Source: Caulochytrium protostelioides
Lineage: Eukaryota > Chytridiomycota > Caulochytriomycetes > Caulochytriales > Caulochytriaceae
Assembly: GCA_003615045.1 (NCBI GenBank)
Contig: ML014145.1
Coordinates: forward strand, 1-64,000
DNA: 64,000 nucleotides
Reading direction: 5' to 3'
A program made the position numbers and the translations under genes. The notes beneath the pieces were generated by a model that worked only from the letters and a program-made list of their open reading frames with translations, was not told the DNA's origin and searched no databases. Below are positions 10,082 through 19,942 of this stretch, in pieces; position 1 is the stretch's first letter; every line of letters begins with the position of its first letter.

Positions 10082-10495
10082 CGCGTGAACGCCGGAACGC
10101 CCGTGGACGCGTCGTCACGCCGGTCCATCGGCGCGATCCGCACCGCGAGCACGGCCCATGCGCCGGCGTCGATCGCCCATCGGTCCGTCCGTCGGCATCC
10201 CCACGGTCGGCTCGTCGCTCTCGCTGATCGGCCATCATCCCCCGATGGCCGACGGTTAAGTGCCGCGCCGCCGGCCACCACGCAGGATCATCCGTCCCGC
10301 AGGGCATCCCGTCCGGCTCAGCGACGGCGATCGCGGCCGAAGCCACCGAGGCGACGGAGCAGCATCCGACGGACCACGCGGCGACCCTGCGATTCTGATG
10401 CCCGCGAGCTTCTGCCCCTGATTCTGCCCACGCGTGATTGCCCACGCGCGCTCCTGTCGTTCCCCCACCCTCCTTTCTCCCTCGATCGCCGCATC
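9669..10495. other. divergent intergenic region, mL59-like/clathrin light chain
   Basis: About 830 bp holds no supported gene. It contains a GGTCGT/GGTCGG run (about 9718-9765), repeated GGCGACGGTCG units (about 9878-9960), and a long GGC triplet run (10029-10080). The last 60 bp before the clathrin light chain ATG are pyrimidine-rich, which suggests a transcription start or 5' leader. Confidence 0.55.
10029..10080. repeat. (GGC)17 trinucleotide repeat
   Basis: A nearly perfect run of about 17 GGC triplets lies some 415 bp upstream of the clathrin light chain start codon, probably outside coding sequence. Confidence 0.92.
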
Positions 10496-11761
10496 ATGGA
10501 CGGCTTCGGGGAGTTCACCTCGGACGGCCTCGAGGGCTTCGGCTCGCCGACGACGGGCGCCGGACGGCCCAGCAACGCCGCGCTCACGCCCTCGGCCCAC
10601 ACCGACAACGATTTCTTCTTCCCGGACGCGACCGTCGCGCCGCCGCCGCCGAAACCGACGGGCGCCGACGCCGGCGCCGACGCTGACGCCGACGACCCCA
10701 CCGCCGACTTCCTGCGTCGCGAGCAAGCCGCGCTCGGCGACGACGCCGCGCTCTTCGGCAACGCCGGGTTCAGCGACCTGGGCTCGCCCGCCGCCGCCGG
10801 GTCGCTCTCGGCCTCGGCGGCGCGGCCGCCCGCGGGCCCCGGCGGCATGACGCCCGTAAGCGCTACGGCGGCGCGGCCCGCTACGGCCTCGGGCAGCATC
10901 GGCGGCGGCGGCGGCAGCGTCGGCAGCGGCGGCGGCGGCGGCGGGCCCGCCTCCGCTAGCGTCGCCGGCAGCCTGCCGTCGCCGTCGGCGCGCGCCGCCG
11001 CCGCCGCGCCGGACTTCGCGATGCCGGCGGGTGGGTTCGGCGTGCACGCGACGGCGGAGCGCTCCAGCGCCGACTTCGGCGACTTCCCGCCGGCCGCGAG
11101 CGACGCGGCGGCGGCGGCGAGCGCCGCGTTCGTGACGGACGCGGACCTGCCGCAGTTCCCGCCGGTGCAGCTGCCCGGGCAGGCGCCGGAGGCGTACCAG
11201 CCGCCGCGGCTCGACGGGCTCGGCGACGGGTTCGACGGGTTCGGCGCGAGCGAGGGCCCCGGCGGCGTGTCGGCCGAGGCGAGCGAGGCTATCGAGCGCT
11301 GGCGCACGGCGTTCGAGGCGCGGGTCGCGGAGCGCGACGCCGCCGCCGCCGAGAAGCACGCGCGCCGCTTGGCCGACGCGCAGGCCGCGCTCGACGCCTT
11401 CTACGCCGAGTACAACGCCAAGAAGGCCAAGACGGTCGCCAAGAACAAGGAGACCGAGCGTGCGGCCGCCGCGGCGCGCGAGGCCGAGACGAGCGGCCAG
11501 GACGGCGGCAATGTCTGGGAGGGCGCCGTCAAGCTCATCGAGAGCGTCGGCACGACGGCCGCGGCGGCGTCCGCGGGCGGCAAGGCCGGCGCAAAGGCCA
11601 AGGGCCTCACGTCGCCGTCGAGCGCGGCCGGCACGCCGAGCGGCGCGCGGCCCAGCACCGCGACCGCGCCCAAGACGAGCCGCGACACCCAGCGCTTCCG
11701 CAGCATGCTCTACGCGCTGCGCAAGGACCCCAACGCGCCGGGCGTCCGCGCGAGCACCTGA
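10496..11761 (+). CDS. CLC1: clathrin light chain
   Basis: 421 codons start at ATG in GCATCATGG after a pyrimidine-rich leader. Clathrin light chain binds the clathrin heavy-chain hub and regulates triskelion assembly on coated vesicles. The evidence is the motif DFLRREQAALGDDAALFG near the N-terminus, where the conserved acidic consensus stretch usually lies. The heavy-chain-binding helix follows, from about residue 260: AIERWRTAFEARVAERDAA, then AFYAEYNAKKAKTVAKNKE. The C-terminal motif SRDTQRFRSMLYALRKDPNAPG also fits. The first 250 residues are Gly/Ala/Ser-rich and much longer than usual; many light chains are about 230 aa in total. The family call is secure, and the long N-terminal spacer is the unusual part. 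Confidence 0.9.
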   Translation: MDGFGEFTSDGLEGFGSPTTGAGRPSNAALTPSAHTDNDFFFPDATVAPPPPKPTGADAGADADADDPTADFLRREQAALGDDAALFGNAGFSDLGSPAAAGSLSASAARPPAGPGGMTPVSATAARPATASGSIGGGGGSVGSGGGGGGPASASVAGSLPSPSARAAAAAPDFAMPAGGFGVHATAERSSADFGDFPPAASDAAAAASAAFVTDADLPQFPPVQLPGQAPEAYQPPRLDGLGDGFDGFGASEGPGGVSAEASEAIERWRTAFEARVAERDAAAAEKHARRLADAQAALDAFYAEYNAKKAKTVAKNKETERAAAAAREAETSGQDGGNVWEGAVKLIESVGTTAAAASAGGKAGAKAKGLTSPSSAAGTPSGARPSTATAPKTSRDTQRFRSMLYALRKDPNAPGVRAST

Positions 11762-12376
11762 ACCCCTCTCCTGGTCCTTCTCATGTGATGATGCGATAAA
11801 AAAACCCGTTTTCTGTTGGTGCGATCCTACTGGCCGATGGGGCGCGTGACGGCGGCCGTGACCGCGACCGCGACCGCGGAGCGCGCTCACGGCGGAGCGA
11901 TGTCGACCCGCGTCGTTCTCATCGGCAGCAACGGGGGCAATGCGGGTCACGATCCACGGCCGCCGTCCCCGGCATGGATTGATCCGCTCGTTAGCCGTCT
12001 TCCGCCGCTTCATCCCCATAGTCGCATGGCGGTCGGCTTCCCATCATGGGAACAACAAGATCGCGGCGCGGCCGTGGGCGTCTCTGCGCCGCAAGGATGC
12101 CACCGCGGCTCGCCTCCTTCATCCGTCCTCCAGGGGTATCGAACGACCATGGGCGTCGATGGCTCCATGGACCTCGCCCAGAAAGGCAGCTGTGCGACGG
12201 GGTTCGCAGGCGTGACACGACGCGGCGTGACGGTAACGTGACCACGCAGCACGCGGAGCCGGCTCTGACCATGCAGCACGAGCAGCCGTCCGCCTGCCGC
12301 GCGCTTCCATCGACGCATGGCCAACGTGCGGCTCGCGGCTGAACGCGCTGCTGATGCGGTGAGCGCGCGCGGAGAT

Positions 12377-12450
12377 GGCATCGCATCGCGTCGCGTCGCA
12401 TCGCAGCGCATCGCAGCGCATCGCATCGCGTGGCCTGGCCTGGCCTGGCA
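12377..12450. repeat. imperfect GCATC / GGCCT short tandem repeats
   Basis: A run of GCATC/GCGTC/GCAGC pentamers passes directly into GGCCT pentamers. It lies in non-coding sequence. Confidence 0.8.
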
Positions 12451-13847
12451 TGGCCGGACGGCCAGCGGCGGGCGGCGGGGGGGAAGCGCGGTCGCGGATC
12501 GGCGCACACGCGCGGCGACTGGCTGCGGGCGCGGGCCGCGGTGACGGCGGAGTTCGGCGGGGGTGAGCCGCGGCGCCGCTGGCCTTGTCTCCGCCGGCCG
12601 CCCAACCCCGCCGCGGCTCGTGCTGATCGTTCGCGGCCCGTTCGGCCGGCGGGCTCGCTGGCTCGTTCGTGGCTGTCTTGCCGCTGTCTCACGCGAGCAC
12701 GACCACCGCGTTGCAAAGAAAAACATCGAAATGGGATGTGATGGTGATTGTGATGATCAGGGCCATGCGGCGGACCATGCGACCCAGGCGACCCATGCAC
12801 CCGCCGATCTCGGGCAAGAGCGAGAACGACGCGGGGCGGCGCTGTGATGATGAAGCGGGTGCAGCGCGGGTCAGCATGCGATGGCACATGGGCGAACGTG
12901 CCGTGGCCAACTCCCCCCCCGGCAAGGGCTCTCAGCCGCGGTGGTGCCGGCTTCGTCGGGGGGTCACCCACCCGAGACAGCGGGAGGCTCGTTGTCCGTT
13001 TTCACCTGAGATGGGCATGGTCCATCGCTTTGCCTGAGCGGCTGCTCAGGTCGATGGCCGCCAGTCGCGGTCTCGTCGAGGGCAGAGCGTCGGCCGTCAC
13101 GGTCGGCCCAGGGCAGGATACAGGATGCGGGGTGCGGCATCGCCCGGACGTCTTGGCGGTGAAGTGACAAGTGACCGTCGCGGCGGCCTGAGACATGGCC
13201 AGGCACCCGCCGACGGCGCGCTTAAGCCCCATCCAACTAAATAACCCATCGCACATCGTCTCTCATCCGCGATGTGTGATCCGCGAGGCGGCGGAGACGG
13301 AGGCGAGGACGTGGACAGGGACCGGAACAGGGACAGGGGCGGCCATCGCATTCTGGCTCCGTCCACGACGGCTCCAAGGATGATCGCCATCGGCCGCCAT
13401 CCAAGCACATTTTTTTCCCAGGCCAGGCGCGACATCGGCCACCGGCACGTGGACGTGGTATCGGCAATAGCGACGCCCTGGTGTATCTTGGCCAGCCAGA
13501 GCCCCGTGTCCCGTCGAGCTCGTTGAACGCCAGCGAGTGCCGGCATCACGATTTCTTGAGCCTTCGATAACCGATTGCGCACCGCATCGGTAGCCCCCTG
13601 TTCGTGTTCCCCAAACCCTTCACAACGAATGACCATCGTGACGATCACGCCGGCCTCCCTGTATGATTTATCTGTTTATTCGAGACATCGTGGCGTGATC
13701 CACGTGAACCAGTCGCGAGAGCAATCAGCATCGCGAGACATCCGGGTCGCCGCCGTCGCCCCGCATCTGCCGCGGCCGCGCGCGTCCGCTGTAATCGATC
13801 CGAGCGCTTGATACGGCGGCTGTCGGGTGCCCGGCGGATGCCCGCGT

Positions 13848-13877
13848 CGCCCTAACGGTGCTTCGTGCCCTCCCCAG
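13848..13877 (+). other. candidate branch site and 3' splice site in the kinase 5' region
   Basis: CCTAACG is followed 21 nt later by the acceptor CCCTCCCCAG, ending at 13877. An exon starting at 13878 would be in frame with the kinase, but no upstream ATG exon with a donor of matching phase was found. An intron in the 5' UTR is therefore the simplest reading. The Kozak-like CCCACCATGG at 13964-13973 then gives the start. Confidence 0.45.
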
Positions 13878-13967
13878 GGCGTCGTCGTCCCCGCGCCACA
13901 GCGCGTCCCCCCGCCGCCTTATTCTCCGCATCCGCATCTGCATCCATACCCGGCGGCGCGGCCCACC

Positions 13968-16900
13968 ATGGTCATCCAGAAGGTGCCCAAGGCCGCGCAC
14001 CCCGTGACGGCCTCCGGCTCGAGCTTGCACGCCGGCACTAGCTACACGGACGTCGCGGGTGACCGGCAGGCCGCGTATCTCGCGACGACGGTCGTGCCGC
14101 AGCGGCCGCTGCTCGCATCGCTCGTGTCGCCCGGCAACGAGTCACCGCTCTCCGGCAGCGCCGTCCAGCTCAAGCTCGGCGGCCACAGCAGCGCCGATCT
14201 CTTGCATGCCGGCGGCGCCACGGCCGCGAGCGGCAGCAGCGGGCTGGCCCAGCTCGACGGCACCCACAGCCTCGGCGGCAGTCTGGCACACCTCGACCAT
14301 CACCACCACCACCACCATGGCGGCGGCGGCGCCGCGACGGTGTCGGCTTCCCAAGGCCTTGCGCCCGGCCCGGACCCACAGTCAAATCGGCCCACCATCC
14401 GGGCGGACTTCTACGACCTAGGCTCGGGCGCAGTGGGCGCGCCGATGCGTCCCTTGCTCGCGAGGGGGATGGGGCCCAGCGGCAGCGCGCTCCTGGGCAG
14501 CGGGCTCGCGGACGACGACAGCGACGACGAGCAGCCGCTCGTGTCCCGCGTCAAGATGCAGAGCGCGATCACGGTGTCGCATACCGAGCCGATGCACGGC
14601 GAGGCCGCGCTCGTCGTGCCCGCGCTCGGCACCGACCTGCGCTATCTGGCGACCGGCGCACCTAGCGCGGGGCTCTCTAGCGACGGTGGGCCCTCCAGCG
14701 GCGGCCACGCGAGCGGCGGGCTGCCGAGCGGCGGGCTGCCGAGCGGCGGCTCGGGCGGGCCCGGGGGGCCGCCGTATGCGCCGGCGCCGCCGGTGGCGCC
14801 GTCGGGTGGCAGCGCAAGGTTCTATGAGCCGGGCGCCGCGCCGGGCCCGCTCCCGGCGGCGGCGTCCGCGGGCGGCGCGCTGAAGCGCAGCGCGACGACC
14901 GAAACGATCGCGCTCGATGTGCCGCTCAACGCGTACGGCGACGCGCGCCGGCCTTTCGAGGACCTGCTGGGCCCGGCGCCGCTGCGGTCGGCGGCGTCGC
15001 CGACCACGCACACGGCGCAAGCGGACGGCTTCGCGCGGCTCGGGCCGACGCCCGCGACAGCGGGGGGCCACAGCCGGCTCGCGGCGGCGGGACCCCTCGC
15101 GACGGGAACGGAAGCGCTCAACACGCAGCGCAAGCCGTCGACGGCATCCGAGCGCGGCCCGCTGGCGAATGGCAAGCACGCGTTCTACGGGCCCGTCTCG
15201 GCGCTCCCGCGGAGCACGACGCACACAGGGCCCGTGCGCGGCAACCACAGCGGCCTGCCGGGCACCGGCATCGGGTACGGCGGTGCCGGCGACGCGAGCA
15301 GCAGTGGTCGCGTCGCACCGTCCTTCTTGCCCGGCGTTCCCGCGGTCTCTGAGTTTGGGCTCTCGCCGCTCATGGCCGGCGCGCCGCCCACGACGGCGAC
15401 GCTCTCCCCGCCAACGACGGGGGCGGCGGGGGACCTCGGCCCGATCCAGCTGGACATGTCGGACTTCACGGCCGACCTGTTCTCCGAGTTCCAGATGCTG
15501 ACGTCCGGGCGACCCGCCTCCAATGCCGACATGCGCCCGCGGGCGACCACGGCATCCGGACTGGCGAGCGATCGGGCCGAGGACGGGATCGTGGGCGACG
15601 TGGCCGAGAGCGGCGAGCCGGAGAGCGGCGGACCCGAGCCGGCGGCGTCCACGGCTGCCGCCGCCGCGAGCCGGAGCGACGCCGAGCTGCAGTCGACGTT
15701 CTGGATCCAGGCCGTCCCGACGTTCTGCTACTACGAGAACGAGTGCGAGTTTCTCCAGTTTCCGTCGAACGCGCTGCTCGGGGACGTCCGGCAGTACTTG
15801 ATGGCGCGCTTCAAGCTGCCGCGGTCGCGGTTCGAGACGCACGCGCTCTACCAGGTGCTCGACGGCTTGGCGCTCGCCAGCACGCCGCTCCACGCGTCGG
15901 CGACGGTGCCGGCACTCGCCGCCGTGATGGGCCCGGCGGCACCCCTCGGCCACTCGCGACCGACGTCGCGCATGGGCCACGCGGCGGGGCCGACGCCCAT
16001 CAACTCGCGCGAGACGCTGATGGACCCGAATCTGCCGCTGAAGCTGTGCCATCCGGATATCGCGAGCGGGGTGATCAACTTCCGGCTGCGGCCGCTCCCC
16101 CCGCCGCGGTGGAACCTGACGCTGACCATCGACCGCGGCAGTCTGACCGTGAACCACATGCGCCTTGCGCCGTCGTCGGTATCGGCAGCGTCGGCGTCGG
16201 CCTCCGGCACGGCCGGTACGCCCTCGCTCAACCTGGGGATGGGCCTCGCGAAGCGGACGATTCTCGTCGACGCGACCATGAAGGTGAGCACGGTGCTGGA
16301 CATTGTGGCCGAGAGCGAGGGCCTCGACCCGGCGCGCCGGCTTAAGCTCCGCCTCCATCGCGAGCGCAGCACCGCCGAGGGCACGCGCCGTCAAGCCATC
16401 CTCGACGAGGACGCCGCGCCCTTCGCGATCACGGTCGAGAGCAAGCCCGCCGAGTACGTCGTCTACTGCGACAACCCGAAGCGCAAGGCCAAGCTCAACG
16501 ACCTACTTGGCTTGCCGCAGAGCGCGGACCTGAACCACATCATGCACAACGAGCTGGCGCACGGCGGAATGGGCCGCGGAATGGGCCCGGCGAGCGCGCT
16601 CGACGCGAACCTCCACGGCGATGCGACGCCGCCGGCCGGCCGCGGCGACGAGCGCCACGCGAGCCCCGGACCGGGCATGCCCTCGCCGCACGCGAGCCGC
16701 AGCGGCAGCAACCACACGAGCACCAAGGGGGGCAGTATCCGCCTCACGCACCTGCTGAACCGCGGCGACCATCTCGTGCGCAGTATGCGCTTCCGCACGT
16801 CGTCCAACAAGGACGTGTCCGCCAGCTCGCGCCACAACGCCCCCGCGCCCAGCCACGGCCCGTCCTCGGCGCTGCCGACCGCGGCGTCGGGCGACGGCAC

Positions 16901-19754
16901 TAAGAGCGAGATCTTCAAGCTGCTGACGAACGAGCAGCTCGCCGCGCTGAGCACGCAGACCGGGATCGGCGACAAGCTCGCGCATCTGACGATGAGCCGC
17001 AGCACTCAGGAGCTGAGCGGCAACGGCGGCGGCGACGATGGGCGGCATCAGGCGATGTCGGCGAATGAGTCGGCCAGCGGCAGCGGGACCCTGCCTGCCG
17101 TGGCGACGCGGTTCACCAGCGCCGCGCAGGAGCGCAAGATGAAGGGGACTTCGTTCAGCATGAGCGTGCCGAACCTGCTGGACAGCGCGTCATCGTCGCC
17201 CACGATGGAACGGTTCTTTGGCGGCGGCAAGGCCGCCGCGGCAAGCGGCAGCCACAACGAGAGCCATCGCCGCACCGGCAAGATCGCCGATTTCTTTGGC
17301 ATCAACAACCACTCGGTCAAGGAAATCACCGAGATGCGCGGGCTCATTGCGCGCTCGCAGCCGCGGTCGGCCAGCAGCAGCAGCGGAGGCGGCGGAGGGG
17401 GCGGCAGCCATGGCCATGACCACCACGCCGGCAGCCGCGCCAACGGCGGCCACGCCGCCGGGGGCCATGCGCCAGGACCAGCGGGCCACCACGCGGGGAC
17501 GCCGGACGTCGACGATGAGCCGCTGGTGATGCAGCAGCACTCGCTGCCAAGTGCGACCGCGAGTGCTGTGTCCAAGTTCATCACCCGCATCTACTTTGAG
17601 GACACAACGTACACGTCGATCTCGCTGTCGCTCAACGCGACGGTGCAGGACGCGATCGACGCGCTGACGCACAAGCTGCGCGTGCGCAGCGACCGTGAGG
17701 GCGGGTACCACCTGTACGAGCTGATCCCGGACGCGTCGCGCGCGGCGCTGACGCCGAACGGCGCGCGGATGCCGCCCATCACGGGCATCGAGTCCATCCT
17801 GCCGGCCGACGCGCGCATCTACGACTACATCACGCGGCGCCGCAACAACGAGCTGTTTGTCTTCAAGCGCGCCGGCGGCGCCATGCTGCCCGGCGAGCGG
17901 CTGGGCAGCCAGTCCGAGATGGACGCGACGAGCGACCACGACGACGAGAGCGGGCGCGGCACCGAGGGCGACTTCGTTTCCCAAGTCGGCAGCACCGCCG
18001 ACCTTGCGAGCGACGGGATGATTGGCGGCCCGCTGCCGCCCATCACCGCCCAGCCGACGCACCCGCCGGCGGCCGTTGCGCTGGCGGCCGCGCGCAACGT
18101 CTACCAGCAGAGCGCGTCGATGTCGTCGCTGCGGACGTGCGAGACGGCGTTCCACGAGGGCTGGCTGGAAATGCTGCTGCGCCACGGCCCCGGCTCGGGC
18201 CACCGGGCGTGGGGCCACTACTGGGGCGTGTGCGACCGGGGGGTGTTGACGTTGCATGCGTCGGGCCCGCAGGACCGCTCGCTCCGCGACACGGTGACGC
18301 AGATCGAGCTGGACGGCGCGACCGTCGAGGAGCTGCCGTTCCAGACGCTCAAGCGGCCCGCGTGGGTGCTGTTCGATGTGCGCCACACGCGCCACATCTT
18401 TGCAGTGTCGACGGCCGAAGAAGCCGCCAGCTGGGTGCTGGCGATCCAGCAGCAGCAGCAGCAACCGCTGCAGCCCCAGCAGCAGCACACGTCGCAGGAC
18501 GCGTACGGGTATGCGAGTGGTGAGGGTGATGCTGCTGTTGCCGCCGCCGCTGCCGCGTCGGCGACCACGAGCACCGCGGAGAGCCCAGCCAAGAGCACGA
18601 CGACGGGCCGACTGACGATTGCGGCGCCCGGGGACGAGGACGCGCATGCGCTGCGCGTGCAGACGAAGCACGGCCTCGCGGAGGGCCAGCACGGCAAGGC
18701 GAACATCATGGACTTCGAGGTGCAGAGCGTGATTGGCCGCGGCAAGCACGCCAAGGTCGTGCTGTGCAAGCACAACAAGACTGGCCGGGCGTATGCGATC
18801 AAGGTGCTGCTCAAGTCCAAGAAGGACCCGAACGCGGAGATCTTGACGGAGAACTCGATGATCGAGTCGCTGATTCTCCGGCAGATGGCGCATCCGTTCA
18901 TCGTGACGCTGTACTCGGCCTTCCAGGGCAAGGAGCGGCTGTACCTTGTGATGGAGTACGTGTCCGGCGGCGAGCTCTACTTCCACGTGAGCCAGTACGG
19001 GCGCTTCGAGGAGTCGCGCGCCCACTTCTACGCGGCCGAGATCGTGCTGGCGCTCGAGTATCTGCACGCCAAGAACATTGTGTTCTGCGACCTGAAGCTC
19101 GAGAACATTATGCTGTCGCGGACGGGCCACGTCAAGCTGACGGACTTCGGGATGGCCGTGATGCTGGACCCGCACACCGAGCTGCCCGTCTCGCCGGCGC
19201 AGCAGCAGCAGCAGCGCCAGCTCGACGCGACGGGGCGGTGGTACATTGACCGCAACTGCACGCTCGAGTACATGGCCCCCGAGGTGCTTCTGGGCGCGCC
19301 GTTCCACTTCACGAGCGACTGGTGGTCGTTCGGCATCGTGCTGTTCGAGATGATCAGCGGGTACCATCCGTTCTACTGCGAGGATCGCGAGCGCATCTGC
19401 GAGCTCATCACGACGGGCGTCGTCGAGTATCCCGAGACGGTCTCGGCGCCGGCGCGCGATCTGATGCGGGGCCTGTTTGTGCGCAACGCCGAGAAGCGGC
19501 TGGGGCGCGCGGGCCATGCGGCGCGGCACCACGCGTACTTCCAGGGGGTCGACTGGGACGCGGTGCTGAACCTGCGCCCGCCGCCCTTCGTGCCGGAGCT
19601 GACGAACGAGTGCGACATCCGGTTCTTTGACGAGCAGTTCACGAGCGAGCCGGTGAACGACTGGACGCCGGTGCGGCCGTCGATGCTGATGTCGCCTACC
19701 GAGGCCGAGTCGCGCTTCACGAACTTTTCCTACAACGCGCATCCGCTCGTCTAG
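13968..19754 (+). CDS. RA-PH-AGC protein kinase with atypical catalytic motifs
   Basis: 1928 aa from the ATG in CCCACCATGG. The N-terminal 570 residues are disordered, with a poly-His run. A ubiquitin-like or RA-like region spans about 576-844, a second RA-like domain about 1204-1302 (starting FITRIYFEDTTYTS), a PH domain about 1395-1492 (ending in the usual Trp helix, SWVLAI), and an AGC kinase domain from about 1585 to the end. The VAIK lysine is K1612, the catalytic Asp is D1708, and DFG is 1726-1728. The C-terminal hydrophobic motif FTNFSY (1917-1922) closes the protein, as in PKC/AKT/S6K types. Three positions are odd: FCDLKLEN carries Cys1707 instead of the HRD arginine; the segment DRNCTLEYMAPE has Asp1761 where AGC kinases have the PDK1-phosphorylated Thr; and a Gln-rich insertion lengthens the activation segment. 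The glycine loop reads GRGKHAKV, with Ala for the third Gly. It is probably a membrane-recruited, Ras-responsive kinase; the substrate is unknown. Confidence 0.88.
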   Translation: MVIQKVPKAAHPVTASGSSLHAGTSYTDVAGDRQAAYLATTVVPQRPLLASLVSPGNESPLSGSAVQLKLGGHSSADLLHAGGATAASGSSGLAQLDGTHSLGGSLAHLDHHHHHHHGGGGAATVSASQGLAPGPDPQSNRPTIRADFYDLGSGAVGAPMRPLLARGMGPSGSALLGSGLADDDSDDEQPLVSRVKMQSAITVSHTEPMHGEAALVVPALGTDLRYLATGAPSAGLSSDGGPSSGGHASGGLPSGGLPSGGSGGPGGPPYAPAPPVAPSGGSARFYEPGAAPGPLPAAASAGGALKRSATTETIALDVPLNAYGDARRPFEDLLGPAPLRSAASPTTHTAQADGFARLGPTPATAGGHSRLAAAGPLATGTEALNTQRKPSTASERGPLANGKHAFYGPVSALPRSTTHTGPVRGNHSGLPGTGIGYGGAGDASSSGRVAPSFLPGVPAVSEFGLSPLMAGAPPTTATLSPPTTGAAGDLGPIQLDMSDFTADLFSEFQMLTSGRPASNADMRPRATTASGLASDRAEDGIVGDVAESGEPESGGPEPAASTAAAAASRSDAELQSTFWIQAVPTFCYYENECEFLQFPSNALLGDVRQYLMARFKLPRSRFETHALYQVLDGLALASTPLHASATVPALAAVMGPAAPLGHSRPTSRMGHAAGPTPINSRETLMDPNLPLKLCHPDIASGVINFRLRPLPPPRWNLTLTIDRGSLTVNHMRLAPSSVSAASASASGTAGTPSLNLGMGLAKRTILVDATMKVSTVLDIVAESEGLDPARRLKLRLHRERSTAEGTRRQAILDEDAAPFAITVESKPAEYVVYCDNPKRKAKLNDLLGLPQSADLNHIMHNELAHGGMGRGMGPASALDANLHGDATPPAGRGDERHASPGPGMPSPHASRSGSNHTSTKGGSIRLTHLLNRGDHLVRSMRFRTSSNKDVSASSRHNAPAPSHGPSSALPTAASGDGTKSEIFKLLTNEQLAALSTQTGIGDKLAHLTMSRSTQELSGNGGGDDGRHQAMSANESASGSGTLPAVATRFTSAAQERKMKGTSFSMSVPNLLDSASSSPTMERFFGGGKAAAASGSHNESHRRTGKIADFFGINNHSVKEITEMRGLIARSQPRSASSSSGGGGGGGSHGHDHHAGSRANGGHAAGGHAPGPAGHHAGTPDVDDEPLVMQQHSLPSATASAVSKFITRIYFEDTTYTSISLSLNATVQDAIDALTHKLRVRSDREGGYHLYELIPDASRAALTPNGARMPPITGIESILPADARIYDYITRRRNNELFVFKRAGGAMLPGERLGSQSEMDATSDHDDESGRGTEGDFVSQVGSTADLASDGMIGGPLPPITAQPTHPPAAVALAAARNVYQQSASMSSLRTCETAFHEGWLEMLLRHGPGSGHRAWGHYWGVCDRGVLTLHASGPQDRSLRDTVTQIELDGATVEELPFQTLKRPAWVLFDVRHTRHIFAVSTAEEAASWVLAIQQQQQQPLQPQQQHTSQDAYGYASGEGDAAVAAAAAASATTSTAESPAKSTTTGRLTIAAPGDEDAHALRVQTKHGLAEGQHGKANIMDFEVQSVIGRGKHAKVVLCKHNKTGRAYAIKVLLKSKKDPNAEILTENSMIESLILRQMAHPFIVTLYSAFQGKERLYLVMEYVSGGELYFHVSQYGRFEESRAHFYAAEIVLALEYLHAKNIVFCDLKLENIMLSRTGHVKLTDFGMAVMLDPHTELPVSPAQQQQQRQLDATGRWYIDRNCTLEYMAPEVLLGAPFHFTSDWWSFGIVLFEMISGYHPFYCEDRERICELITTGVVEYPETVSAPARDLMRGLFVRNAEKRLGRAGHAARHHAYFQGVDWDAVLNLRPPPFVPELTNECDIRFFDEQFTSEPVNDWTPVRPSMLMSPTEAESRFTNFSYNAHPLV

Positions 19755-19942
19755 CCGGTGGCGTCGCTGCCGCTGTCTTTCGTTCTTCGTTCGGCAGGAA
19801 TGGATCGAGGCAGAGCAGGATCGATCGACGTCTGAGCGATCGATCACGCCGCTTCGAAGGTCCAGCCCGCCGCGTGTGTTGTTCTCATCGGTGTAAAGCT
19901 CGCAATGATCATGCCACGTGCCCCACCTTTTTTTCCCGATGT

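Larger units (their letters stand above)
11762..13967. other. intergenic region upstream of the AGC kinase
   Basis: About 2.2 kb lies between two genes on the same strand. It contains imperfect GCATC repeats followed by GGCCT repeats (12377-12450), CACGTG sites at 13446 and 13707, and an AT-richer patch around 13550-13700. Reading frames in this gap show no recognisable domain. A branch-like CCTAACG and a CCTCCCCAG acceptor at about 13848-13877 suggest a 5' UTR intron of the kinase gene. Confidence 0.55.

Noticed and set aside
13629-13660. candidate first coding exon of the kinase (ATG to GTATGA donor)
   Set aside because: Its 32-nt length gives phase 2, which does not match the phase-0 acceptor at 13878.
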